A DNA stretch of 64,000 nt from Rotaria sordida (Eukaryota; Rotifera; Eurotatoria; Philodinida; Philodinidae). The DNA lies in the NCBI GenBank assembly GCA_905250125.1, contig CAJNOL010000172.1:62001-126000 (forward strand), given 5' to 3'. The position numbers and the translations under genes were made by a program. Shown here piece after piece: positions 1-11,500 of the stretch. Under the pieces are notes generated by a model that saw nothing but the letters and a program-made list of their open reading frames with translations, made no database searches and had not been told where the DNA came from. The first letter of the stretch is position 1, and every line of letters begins with the position of its first letter.

Positions 1-269
1 GATTCAACTTGGCAAAAGACGAAAAATCATGCACGTATTTAATGCTTTCTTTTGAGTAATGTGTCGCTGAAAATTCGCCATCATTGAGAGTAAAGAGAAC
101 CTTGATGGAAGAAGAACGGAATTATAAATCTAGTCGTCATTTTCTTTTTTATTCATTCTCTTCCCATTTCGTTTCGAAGTAACACAGCATTATAAGAGCA
201 TTCGGTGTCATACAAAGTAAAACGGCTGCTATTGTTGACGCTTTTAACAACATAACGTATTTACCTCAT
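1..269. other. 5' flank of the ART-TPR gene
   Basis: No gene is seen. This is AT-rich flanking sequence that must hold the promoter and 5' leader of the gene starting at 270. No convincing TATA box or splice acceptor stands out. Confidence 0.4.
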
Positions 270-2147
270 ATGGGCAACAAAAATGATAAGTTAGAAAAAT
301 CAAGATTACACGACATAAATAATAATTTATTAAATACAGATATCTATGATACAAGTTGGATTGAAGCATTTGAAAAATCGTTTAGTTTTGTTTGGTGTGA
401 TGCATCAATTGGTACACAAAATACTGTCGATGATGATAAAAATACTATAACGCAATTAGCACGCATTATAAATCAAAATCGACAACTTGTACATACATTT
501 AATGAATTAGATGCTTGTCGAGAATTTATTACACATGTTGATAATGTATGTCTGATTATATCAGGTACAATGGGTGAAGAACTTGTACCATTAATTCATA
601 ATCTTGAACAAATACATTCTATATATATATTTTGTTTCAATAGAGAAAAACATCTTTTATGGTCATCACCTTATCGAAAAGTACGAGGAGTATTTAATAA
701 TATAAATGATATATGTGAATCATTAAAATCTTATGTTAGTACACAATCATTACTTGAATATGATCGATTACAATTTGATGTTATTAGTAATGAAATAAAT
801 TCATTAACCACAAATGAAGATCAACTACGTTTAATCTATTCGAAATTAAATAGAATTATTTTATTTAATATGGATTCATCTGATCATGGTAAACAACATA
901 TGATTAATTATTGTCGAGATCAATATAAAACTGAAAATCAAATAGAATTAATAAATGATTTTGAACAAAATTATTCTAAACATAGTCCTATATGGTGGTA
1001 TACAAAAAATTATTTTTTTCAAGGTATTATTAATCGTGCACTACGTACACATGATTTATATGCATTATGTTCAATGCATCGATATATAAAAGATTTAGAT
1101 TTAAAAGTTTTACAAGTAAATGAAAGTAAACAAACAACAACAACAACAACTAGTTCATTAAATCTTTATTTTGGTCAATTTTTATTAAAATCTGATTTTG
1201 ATGAAATAAAACAAAATGTTGGTGGATTAATGTGTATTAATCAATGTGTATCTGCAAATTCTGAATTAAGTATTGCTCTTATGTATATTGAACAACAACA
1301 AAAATTAATATCAAATACTAATATAATTCGTGTAATTTTTCAAATACATATTGATCGTACAAAAGAATCTATTGTTTCATATGCTAATACCGGTTTTGTA
1401 AGTCAATTTGTTCATGAAAAAGAATATCTTATATCAATGTTAAGTGTATATCGTATTAATAAAATTGAAAAACTTCTTGGTGTATCATCAGCATGGTTAA
1501 TACAAATAACATTAATTGATAAAAATGATAAACAATATAATAATTTAACACAATGTATAAATGAATATAGATTAGAAAAAATGAATTTAACAGAAATTGG
1601 TTATACAATTTGGAATCGTTTAAATCTATTTAAATCAACTAATAAATTATTTAAACAAGTATTATATAATAATCCACAAGAACTTCGAGAAATTATTTTA
1701 CATTATAATATGGGTATTATTTATGATAGTTTATGTCAATATGAAAAATCATTAAATGAATATCGAAAAGTATTACATATTGCACGAGAATATATACCAA
1801 GTTGTTATCAAAAAGATGATTTATGTTTAGTATCATTATTTTCAAATATGGCAGCAGTTTTTGAACAACAAAATCATTTTAGTGATGCATTTACACATGC
1901 ATTTCGTGCATTAGAAATTGTTCTTAGGATTCAAGATGATTCAATATTAAAAAAAGAACTTGAAAGTTCATGTTATTATAATCTTGGTTTAATACATGAT
2001 CAAGAAGAAAAATTATCTGAAGCAAAAAATTTTTATGAACAAGCATTAAGAATTCGACAAGAATATTTACCATTAGCCCATTTAGATGTAACTATTTTAC
2101 AAAAACTTATTACTTCACTTACAGAAAATCGAAATACTTCATTTTAA
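270..2147 (+). CDS. ADP-ribosyltransferase-like/TPR fusion protein, degenerate active site
   Basis: Single uninterrupted ORF of 625 aa from ATG 270. The middle (about residues 295-430) reads like the ART fold of the animal-type NAD:arginine ADP-ribosyltransferases that are expanded in bdelloid rotifers. It keeps the spacing of the R / S-T-S / E-x-E motifs and has an E383-K384-E385 pair in HEKEYL. The expected arginine of the YRGQ motif is phenylalanine (LYFGQ, F301), and the STS block reads S328-A329-N330, so two of three catalytic landmarks are lost. Residues about 470-620 hold at least three TPR repeats (for example ALxxYxxALxI-like helices ending in EQALRIRQEYLP). The N-terminal 290 residues are a conserved-looking extension of unknown role. 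No signal peptide or membrane segment is seen, so a cytosolic, perhaps catalytically dead, scaffold is likely. The lack of introns is unusual here and fits a retrogene or lineage-specific family. Family assignment is by recall of motif order and is fairly sure; function is inferred. Confidence 0.8.
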   Translation: MGNKNDKLEKSRLHDINNNLLNTDIYDTSWIEAFEKSFSFVWCDASIGTQNTVDDDKNTITQLARIINQNRQLVHTFNELDACREFITHVDNVCLIISGTMGEELVPLIHNLEQIHSIYIFCFNREKHLLWSSPYRKVRGVFNNINDICESLKSYVSTQSLLEYDRLQFDVISNEINSLTTNEDQLRLIYSKLNRIILFNMDSSDHGKQHMINYCRDQYKTENQIELINDFEQNYSKHSPIWWYTKNYFFQGIINRALRTHDLYALCSMHRYIKDLDLKVLQVNESKQTTTTTTSSLNLYFGQFLLKSDFDEIKQNVGGLMCINQCVSANSELSIALMYIEQQQKLISNTNIIRVIFQIHIDRTKESIVSYANTGFVSQFVHEKEYLISMLSVYRINKIEKLLGVSSAWLIQITLIDKNDKQYNNLTQCINEYRLEKMNLTEIGYTIWNRLNLFKSTNKLFKQVLYNNPQELREIILHYNMGIIYDSLCQYEKSLNEYRKVLHIAREYIPSCYQKDDLCLVSLFSNMAAVFEQQNHFSDAFTHAFRALEIVLRIQDDSILKKELESSCYYNLGLIHDQEEKLSEAKNFYEQALRIRQEYLPLAHLDVTILQKLITSLTENRNTSF

Positions 2148-4434
2148 TATAAATTAATATTTAATAATTATGAATGAATATTATTCATCTGGAAATTTCT
2201 TAATGTTTCAAAATATAAATTTCATTCGAGATATTTGATCAAATTTCTTTTTTTTCTTTTATCTGTAACGCAATGAACTCATTATATTGAGGATAAAAAT
2301 GTGTGTTTATAAATTATAAAAAAAAAACAGAAATGTGTTTTGTAGTTTTAAAATAAATGTATTTTGAATTTTTCTTAATAAAATATCTGAAAGAATTTAC
2401 TATTGTTACATTGTGAATAAGCTAGATATTAGAAAAAAAAATCTATTGATTGAAACTTTTCTCTTTACACAGTTATAAACAATTATTATACCTTTACTTC
2501 AGAAAGAATAATAACTAAAAGGATAAAGATTGTTCATAGCTGTAAAGGAAAAGTGACGCTAGAATAACTTTAATTTCTCGTGGATCTATGTCGTTATATG
2601 TATTTTTATTTAACAAAAAAAAAAAAAAATATTTCGACTTTTTCTGTCGTGTTGGCAGTCCTGTCTAGCTTTCACCATACACTAAAAAAAAGACATAGTG
2701 TGATACAGATCTTGAAAAGGATTTCCGGAATCTTTTTTTTTTTGTTCAATGTAGTTGAAGTCTCATTTATTCATAAATCAATTATCATAAAATATGCTCA
2801 AGAGGGAAGCAGTTGATTTTTTTAAAATTAATTTTAAATAAAAAAAACATAGTTGTTGATTTTTGTTTTTGTTTTTTTGAAGTAAAAAGCCAAGGGCAAA
2901 CACTTGAATTTTTTTTTGTTTTTTTGTCTATTTGACCAAAACAAAAAAACAGTGAAGAAAGTCAGAAAAATCGAAAACATCACTGTTTTTATAATTATTA
3001 TGGTAAACGTCGAATGTAAGTCTCATCGTCGAAACGAACATTATCGAAAAAAAAAAGATCGTCGAAATGAACATCATTGAAATAGAGGTCATCAATATAA
3101 ATATCCGAATTTCTTATAAATAAGCTTTTCGGTAAACTTTTATTCGACAATCTTTATTTCGACGATGTAACTTTCGGCGAAGAACATATATACTTTGAAG
3201 TACAAAGATAAAAATATGCACCCACTTCTCTCTCCTTACAGAATGTGCTAGATGCTATTGATATACGATCACATATCGTATGTCAATAATGTCTCGTTAT
3301 AATGCATCAACTACTTCAGCATTGCATTGCTCGAGGATAAAATAAAAGGATGGTGAAGAAATGTGTTCAAAAATAGATAGAAAAAAGTAATCTTTCTATT
3401 ATCAGCAACAGCAATTACATCGTGTTGCACATTTTAATCCCCCAGGCATTGCACTAACATGTTTTTTTTCAGATTAAAGTTCTAATCTTTTTCTACAAAA
3501 CTTTTTATTTCAATCGATTAATCATTTTTGTATTGGATATATATATATATATATATATATAACGTAAATTTAAAGAATGAAGTGGAATTTTCAGATTATC
3601 TTTTAATTATAAATTTACAATTCGAATTGATCAATGATTAATAGAAACTAGAAATACGGTTGTTTTTTTTGATAGGACTTAGCTGATTCAATATGATTAG
3701 TTAATGTTTATTGTCATTGAATATATTTGTCTTACTTCTTGAGATAGGATTTTATTAAGAAAAAATAATTTATTTATAATGTTAGTTCTAGTAAAAACAA
3801 TGAACATGTCAAATCAATATGTCGACAATAAAAAATACAGTCCTTCTCATTAACAAGATATTCTCTTTCAGTTAGTTTTGCTTGACAATATCTTGCATTA
3901 TTTAAAGCTTGTCTACTCCAACACTATCTCTCATTCATAGGATCATGCCACTTGATGTGTTTCTCATTTGAGATCATAGGCATTCAATTGGAATTTTATG
4001 ATATAGCAAATTTGATATGAATCATTGGCGAATTAATATGTATCGCATTTGAAAAAATATTAATCACTGTTCTCGATCTATTATTTGAATTCTAAAATTT
4101 TCTGATTTCATCACAATCGAACATCATTTTATCAAAATTCTAATCTTCTTTCGAATACGGTTTTTTTTTGTAACGACAATGATTAAACATGAAAGTGTAC
4201 AAATAAAAACAAAATAACAATTCAATTCCATCGAATATAAATTAAATTCATTCAAAGACGAGAATTCAATACTAATGACTATATAATTATTTATTGTGTC
4301 CATTTAAATATAAAATAATTTTGAATAAAAACTAAGTCAAAAATTCCATTTTTTCTAAGTAATCTATTGAGAAGAATTCTAATTTTAAAAAGAAATTTTT
4401 GCTAAGTATTTAATTTTCTAGTTAATATATTGTA
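2148..4434. other. Intergenic, no gene recognised
   Basis: About 2.3 kb without a supportable gene. It holds long A/T runs, a degenerate stretch at 3010-3180 in which TCGTCGAAA/TTTCGACGA words recur in both orientations, and an (AT)n microsatellite at about 3538-3560. A 78-codon ORF at 2580-2816 is low complexity and starts without an ATG. Confidence 0.5.
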
Positions 4435-5355
4435 TATACTGGGTGTCACAAAAGTTTTGTAACGTTTTGTGTTTTGTATATAGCTCAGTTCAGACAAAGG
4501 ATAAAATCTTGAATTTAATTTTGGAAGAGATGCGCAATTTAATTCTCTACAAATTTATATTTAACTTAATTTAAAATAATAGACGTCAGCACTTTTATGG
4601 ATCAAAAGGTATGACTATGTGAATTGCGTCTACTTCCCACACATTTTTCTGACTATGCCGTGTTATAAACAGGCACTTAAAAAACTAATTATCAACAATA
4701 CTATCGGATATCAATGATCTTTTAGAATAAATTTTCTGCGTTCGATTACAATCTATTTGAACCTAATAAGAATGGTCTGTTAGATATGTTACTACAAAGA
4801 CAGCATTCTTGGCAACATCCAGATTCTTCTGTCGTTTGAATTGTTTTATAAAAATGTTTTTCGAACTTCAAGTAGAAAGTGAAGTCCGTTTCTTACAAAG
4901 TACTGCAAAAATTAACTCGGTTTGGTCAACGGTCACGTTTTTAAGAGGTACTTTTCTCGAAAAGGATAATTGAGAGGAAATTTTGGGATTGTCACAATAT
5001 TGCTTCGCGAAAAATTCTGTCTAATAGAAAGACTGAATGTTAATTATATTAGCGATCGACAGAATCTTTCGAGAGTCATCTGATAGTCTACTTTTTTTAA
5101 AAGCGAAATATTCGTTCACACGAAAACAAATAATTTAATAAAAACCGTGTAGGAAGTAAATGCAATTCATATAATCATACTTTTTGATCCATAAAAACGT
5201 TGACGTCTATTATTTTAAATTAAGCTAAATACAAATTTGTAGAGAATTAAATTGCGCATCTCTTCCAAAATTAAATTCAAGATTCCATCTTTTGTCTGAA
5301 CTGAGCTATATACAAAACACAAAATGTTGCAAAACTTTTGTGACACCTAGTATAG
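4435..5355. mobile_element. Non-autonomous DNA transposon with long terminal inverted repeats
   Basis: The first about 195 bp (4437-4630) recur as a near-perfect inverted copy at about 5160-5353. Landmarks such as GGGTGTCACAAAAG, AGCTCAGTTCAGACAAAG and GATGCGCAATTTAATTC appear at one end and as reverse complements at the other. Both tips abut TA dinucleotides, consistent with a TA target-site duplication as in the IS630/Tc1/mariner superfamily. The roughly 530-bp centre has no ORF with a recognisable transposase, so it would have to be mobilised in trans. The terminal GGGTGTC word is shared with the separate element at 58928-59497, although the rest of the sequence differs. Confidence 0.8.
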
Positions 5356-5466
5356 TTTGATGAACATATAAATTTTGTTCAATAAAAATACATAAATGTA
5401 TTAGTAGAAAATTTAAATACACAGTTATTGTATTAAGAGAGCTTTAGTTATTTTTCGTGGTCATCC

Positions 5467-5773
5467 TCATTTTGTTTGTTTTTTTTCATCTAAAAATACA
5501 TTCTTTGTTGCTGAAGGTAGTTTGCAAATATATTCTTTAAAAAAGTTTGGACAGTTACAAAATTTATTTTTCCATTCTGACGCATTGTCCGACAAAGTTA
5601 CTTTCCATAATTCAAATTGAAGCTTTTACATTATCAAAAAAGCTTTTGTCTTTTACCAAATTAAATCTATGTCTAACTGTTGTCTTTCCTTGAATATCCT
5701 GCTGATTCATTACCATTTTGTCGTCAGATTCCGATGAGCTTTCATACTGTCGTATCTCTACAAAATTTGCCAT
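5467..5773 (-). pseudogene. Decayed MULE-type transposase fragment (N-terminal region plus SWIM finger)
   Basis: From ATG 5773 a 53-codon frame contains RQYESSSESDD, then VRHRFNLV and FFDNVKASI, which resemble the start and FLYWCH/FAR1-like domain of Mutator-like transposases common in rotifers. After the stop at 5612 a second frame continues directly with WKVTLSDNASEWKNKF and CNCPNFFKEYICKL. That is a SWIM zinc finger (CxCx8CxH) whose last histidine is leucine. The catalytic core expected between the two domains is absent, so this is an internally deleted, frameshifted remnant. A related but separate remnant lies at 47020-47356. The family call rests on motif recognition only. Confidence 0.55.
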
Positions 5774-6625
5774 TGTTTGTAAGTTTGGAGTAAATTTCGA
5801 GCGCCAGATGTATATATATATAGAGAGAGAGAGGGAGAGAGAAGAATAAGAAGAAGAGAACTCATTAGAAATTGATAGACACAGCGGGAAGAACTCGCCG
5901 GAAAACACCATAGGTTATATATAATCGGCACAGCAGGAGAGAGAGAGAAAATGTACCTGAACATGCTAAAAGATGATGTGTATGTATTCATGTATGACAT
6001 CAGAATGAAAGAAAATAAAGATGAAACTCACGTATGTTATTGTGTTACATTAATACTAACTCAAGGAAACAGAGAAAATGTACAAGGTCAACTGACAATT
6101 GTTATCTTATCTTGTCTTAATCATGTTAACTTATCAAATTTGTTTTCTTAATTACAAACTCAGTTTATTAACTTAATAATAAAATGTTTTACTTGTATAT
6201 TAATTATTAAACTTAACAAAAACTTTAATTATTGAAAAATATTAATTTCATTGAGTATTTACAAAGTTTATTTAATATCCCAATTATTATTTATTGAGTA
6301 TATACAAATTTTATTTAGTATTTATATATTTTTTTATTTAGGAAAGAAATATTAGTCATTATTTATTTCATTTTTAATTAAGTGTAAAATTTATTATCAA
6401 TGACTGATATATATATATATATATTGCATGCAAATACAAAATTTCACTCCTTCATACTGATTAAGAAAAGCATTGAATAGATTTTTTGTCTTTTGCTTTG
6501 TTTGTTCATATTTAAGGATCGTTCAATGTTTATTGTTTATGGAAAATGTGTTGATTATTTTTATAGTTTTTGTGATTTTCTTATTACATTAGTGAGAAAA
6601 AAAAGAAAACATAGAATAATTAATT
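5774..6625. other. Intergenic, no gene recognised
   Basis: Contains a GA-rich run (5820-5860), a short duplicated GAGAGAGA tract near 5938 and an (AT)n microsatellite at about 6408-6423. The 66-codon ORF at 5951-6151 has no recognisable features. The 3' end of the minus-strand neuropeptide gene lies at the right border. Confidence 0.4.
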
Positions 6626-7093
6626 TTATCCAAATCGTAAAAAGTCACCTTTCCGATTCAAACGAAGAAAATTGTTTGGATTTGATTGTTGACCACGTCG
6701 GCCAAAACGAAGAAATGCTCCTCCCTTATGGCTGGCACGATTAAGACGTGAAAACGAAGGATTTGAGCGGCCAAAACGAAGAAATGATCCTGATGATGGT
6801 GCTATTTGTCTACCAAATCTTAAAAATGATGCTGCACGACGATTATAATTATTTTCTTCATCACTTTCACTATTGTTCGTCGATATATCATCAGGATCAA
6901 ATGATGTTTCTAATTGATGAAGAAGTTTTACTTGATCATTTGAACTCATATCAATTGCATCTTTGTTAAACAAAATAAATAAATCTATATATAATAATAT
7001 CAAAATAAAAATAAAGTATGAATACGTACTAGTCGATGCTATTGTTATCAATTGTATGCAAATCAGTGCCGAAAGAATAGTGAATAAATACAT
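6626..7093 (-). CDS. FLRFamide-type neuropeptide precursor
   Basis: Two exons: 7030-7093 and 6626-6960, with a GT-AG intron at 6961-7029; product 132 aa. Translation starts at ATG 7093 with a hydrophobic signal peptide (MYLFTILSALICIQLITIA). After an acidic spacer come repeated units with basic cleavage sites: AASFLRF-GR, QIAPSSGSFLRF-GR, SNPSFSRLNR, ASHKGGAFLRF-GRR, GQQSNPNNFLRLNR and a terminal GDFLRFG before the stop. The glycine after each FLRF is the usual amide donor, so four FLRFamide peptides are predicted, one with an N-terminal Gln able to cyclise. Two intervening units (FSRLN, FLRLN) look like degenerate copies that lost the Phe-Gly end and would not be amidated. Role by family: secreted neurotransmitter or neuromodulator acting on FMRFamide-family GPCRs or peptide-gated channels. 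Identity is very secure. Confidence 0.93.
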   Translation of the reverse strand: MYLFTILSALICIQLITIASTSTYSYFIFILILLYIDLFILFNKDAIDMSSNDQVKLLHQLETSFDPDDISTNNSESDEENNYNRRAASFLRFGRQIAPSSGSFLRFGRSNPSFSRLNRASHKGGAFLRFGRRGQQSNPNNFLRLNRKGDFLRFG

Positions 7094-8577
7094 AATATTC
7101 AATTAATGATGCAGAACTGATATCTAAATAAAATAGACAAAAGAAAGAGAAAAAAATATTAACTATTCTCTTCATTGTTTTCTCTATTTATACATCTAAA
7201 TATATATATATATATATAGTCTTCAAAAGGCAGAAAAAAAAATTTTTTATTTAAATGACGTAAATTTTTCTATTTGACTCATTCGAATAGGAACAAAGTA
7301 GAGCACTTTAATTAAGTATTTCTATATAGACAATATTCATCTAGTATATCAAATTTTGAGTAGGTAGATGCTACAAAAAAAAATGAAAAGTTAGCGTCAA
7401 TGCGTAGACGCAATAAAAATAGTCATCATCATGACGTCTTTCCATTTAATAAACATACTATACTATTATCAACTAGTGTTACCAAGGTTCCATGCACTTG
7501 ATGAGCAGTTTGAGTAATGCTTTCTTTTTTTTTCAATGCTACTATCTGTAAATTTCATTGACGATCAAAAAAAATAAAGTCATGTTTAGTACTTTCGACA
7601 ATTTTTATATTAACAATTTCTCATAAAAAAAGACGTAAATTTTCAAAAGTTTAAAATGTACTTAATAACATACATACATATTTATATTTAGTTTTACCTA
7701 GTCTTGTATATTAGAAAAAATTTTCTGTCAAAAAGAAATACGAAAACATATATGCATGAATGTATCTCAATAGAATCAATCTTAAAAGGATCTTTAATTT
7801 ATAAAAAGTCTTTATAATATTTCATCAAATGATTATAACTTTCCGGTTACAAATAGTAGTCATTTTCATCAATAGAATTGTGCTTCAATTACCTATATTT
7901 CAAATGGAAAAAAAATTTAATCGAAAAAAAAGAGATTAAGCGACTTTTTTTTTGTCTGCTCACTTTTACATTCCTACACACATTATATTCAATGCATTAT
8001 CTATTATGTAACATCTTCAGTCATAAAATCTTTTTCTTGGCTCATGAATATAGAATAAAATTCGATTTACTTATTGTTTTAAAAACAAAAGCATTCATTA
8101 CTTTTATATCAACTATTAAATCTTTCATAAAACATTCAATGATAATCAAAAGAACTTTTTCTTGGATTGTCTTTTTTTATCTTATTCTATATATAGATAT
8201 ATATACTTATTTATCTGATAATAATGATGATTCTAACTCACTATCCAGACTGTCATTTTTTCATTCATAAGTATAAAAAAAAAAAAGAAACAAGAAAAAG
8301 AGAAAAATGATGCATTCGGAAACGTAATAATTCATTCTATATTATCTTTATACGAGCAACTTACTTTCTTTCTAACTATACTAATACCAAAACTATATCT
8401 ATATGCATGTAGCATATGTGAAAGAAAAGGAAACGAACAAGGCGTGCTTCCCAAACATGATAATGGGATGTTGAAATATTGTATACTTGGCATGTGTTGA
8501 GCGGTAGTAACTATCTTAGTTTATGATATTTATTCATAAAAGAGAGATAATAAAAAAAAAACATCGATCAAATAAAG
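7094..8577. other. Intergenic between FLRFamide and CFAP46 genes
   Basis: About 1.5 kb, AT-rich, with (AT)n at about 7200-7219 and no supportable gene. The 130-codon ORF at 7878-8270 is rich in Phe, Tyr, Ile and Lys with no domain and is likely chance. The right border is the 3' flank of the minus-strand CFAP46 gene. Confidence 0.4.
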
Positions 8578-11500
8578 TCAAGGTGTAAATGTAAGATTTG
8601 GTAATCCAAAAATAACAGCATTCAATTGTTGAAGTTGCAAGGCCGGTCGTTGCCGTTCTTCAATAGGTTCTTTTATTTGTGATAGTTCGGAAATAATCTC
8701 AGTTGGAGGAACTAATGATGACATTCTTTTATTACTAGGATTCGTTTTAGTTGATGATTGTGATTGTTGTTCTTTGTTTTTAGGCGATGGTGAACGAGCT
8801 TTTTTATTAGCAGTAATATTTCCTTTAACTTTTGTGTCTTTTGATGTTGCTGCTATTGTTGCTGGATCGATTTCTATTGGACGGAAATATGGATATACAT
8901 ACAAACGTAATGCTTGACTTAATGAACAACGAAGTGTTGCAATATCTAAAAAAAAAATTGAATTATTTATTCGGTAATTATCAAACATTAAAACAAAAAT
9001 ATGAATTATTACCAGTAAAAAGATTAATTAATAAACTTTCATTTTCATTCATTGTTGATTTCCATTGATTAAGTAATATTGATTTAATACCACCTGAACT
9101 CCATAAAAGTGCTATTCTAGTTGCATCATCAAGTTCAATTGAATTACTATCATCTAATGATCTAAAATTTTCATATATATATATATATATCATAATTATT
9201 AATATAGGAAATTTTTCAATACTTACGACATAGGTGTATTAATAATACTAGTTGATGTTCGATCAAAAGAACATAATATTGTACAACCTAATTCAAAATA
9301 ACAAACAATTATTATTATATAGAATTTGAATTTTTACCATTTTTAGACAATGTTGGACATTTATACGATCCTATTAATTCACTTAATGTATGTGCACCAT
9401 AATAAACAACACCTTGAGCTTCACTAATAATACGTTCAAGTTCGACAGTACTAAAGGAAAAAAAATTATAAATCAGAATCTTTTTATTAAATTAACAAAA
9501 ATTGGCTAAGGCAAGGTGAGGTGAATATAAGAATAATAAAGTACCATAGGGATAAATAATAATAATAAATAGAAGGGTATATATTGTCTATTTAAACTTA
9601 CGAAAATTGTTGAGAAGAAAGAGGTATACTCTTTTGTGATCTGAAAATAGTTAAATTTATTTATCTATATCTATGAGAATGAATTAATTTAAAGATCATC
9701 TATCATCTTTAGAAGAAAATATTAGAAGATTTCGATAAAAATACAAATAAAACAAATTATTTATTTCAAATTTTAATTCTTACTTTATTGTTGATCCATC
9801 TTGTTTAATTGTTTTCCATTTAGCTATAAGTTGAGGAAATCTCTGTCGAAGTAAATCAAATGGTGTATTTATTTTATTTTCTATAAATTAAAAAATTTTT
9901 TTAGAAAAAGCAAAGATTTTATTTTTTGCTTATTCAATTTTACCAGTCGATGATTTAACTAAAACTGGTTCCATTAAATAATAAGTATTTGCTGCATCAA
10001 CTACTTGTAAATCACTCGTCACATCACCAACCTTATAATATAATTTTTTTCAAAAAAACAAAACATAATAATCAACATTAAATACTTACTTCTTTTGCAC
10101 CACCTTTCTTACTTTTGTTATCTACAGAAAAAAATAAATAAATAATTCTTCTCATGTTTTTCAAATATAATAAAGATATTGATTTTATTTTTTATATATA
10201 CACATAAACAATTGATTTTCTAGGCCTGTGAGTTCGACAGTGATAGATTAGATTTCATAGAAAAGGAAGGAAAACATCAAGATCATTTAAAATTATTAAT
10301 TTCAAAGATACATCCGGTGACATGAAATATCCGTCATATATTAAAATTATTTTTTAATTTTGTAATGCATTCTAGTAGATGATAGTAAATTTTATAATAT
10401 ACAAAAAAAACCACTAAATGAACTTTTTATTTTTCGAAATAATTTTAGTATGTTTTGGATTAATAAGAAATTATTTATTTTGTTTTATGAGAATACAAGC
10501 AGAGATTATTTCAGAGAAACAAAACAAAACTATACATTTGAAAATTAAAAGAAATAAGAAAAGTTTGATTTATGGAAATTCATAAAGTTTACTGGCATGT
10601 TTTTTTTTTGTCTAACCATAAAATATCTTTGAAATTTTCTTTTATTATTCAAAAATGTTATTAGTACAGTCCCTTTGAGGTTAAAATATGGAATTTATAT
10701 TTATTGTTTAGTCTCATTATACTAATACAAAATACATAAGGTGAATAGACTATAGTTATTTTTCAAGAACAATCGATTACCAGACAAGCGATGTGCCTTA
10801 TTTATTTCTGCATTTCGAAAATAAGTAGCTATTTTTTATACAGACGTTCTATTTGTTTTGTTGCTATTCACTGTTTTCGTATACCATTTTCTTTAATTTT
10901 ATTATTATTCTAATCATTGGTTTTAAATGACAAATAAGCATTTTGTACGTATGCATGATATCCGCTGTAAGTCTCAACATGTTATTATGTATCTCGATAA
11001 ATGTAGAGATATTGATATTGATTATTCTCAACAGTTCTAACTTGATTATATAACGATTGTGACAAATGAATGCATCACTACCTATTATCTTCAATGTAAT
11101 TTTTTTATCTGTGCAATAATAAGACATTCACCGATGTATATTGTCTAGTAAAATTTCAAAGGAAGCCTTGGTGTGTTCTAGAATAGTCTAAGCTTTATTG
11201 TTAATGCCGTTCAACGTTTCTTTTTTCGTTGATAAGAAAATATAGATAAGGAGTCTGTTGTCCTTAATTGCTAGGACAAACGTCCTCATTGACATCTGAA
11301 CACTCCCTTGTTATTCAGATCCAAAATAGAATAGGGAGGAACAGGAAAACTTATATTCCCTATTTTCCTTTGAAAAACATGTGAATACTGGAAAAATCGA
11401 TCAGAGGTCAAATTTTTGTGCATTCTTTTTTTTTTCAAATTAATAATTGCTTTCGATGTTTTATTGAATTTTTAAAATATAAATATTTCATTTCTTACCA

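Noticed and set aside
2580..2816. 78-codon plus ORF
   Set aside because: Starts at GTG, is Phe/Lys/Ile-rich, lacks splice or domain evidence, and lies in homopolymer-rich DNA.
6493..6969. Two plus-strand ORFs of 83 and 73 codons
   Set aside because: They are antisense shadows of the FLRFamide precursor exons, and their composition follows from the repeated peptide codons.
7878..8270. 130-codon plus ORF
   Set aside because: AT-driven composition (Phe, Tyr, Ile, Lys, Leu), no ATG at its start and no recognisable feature.
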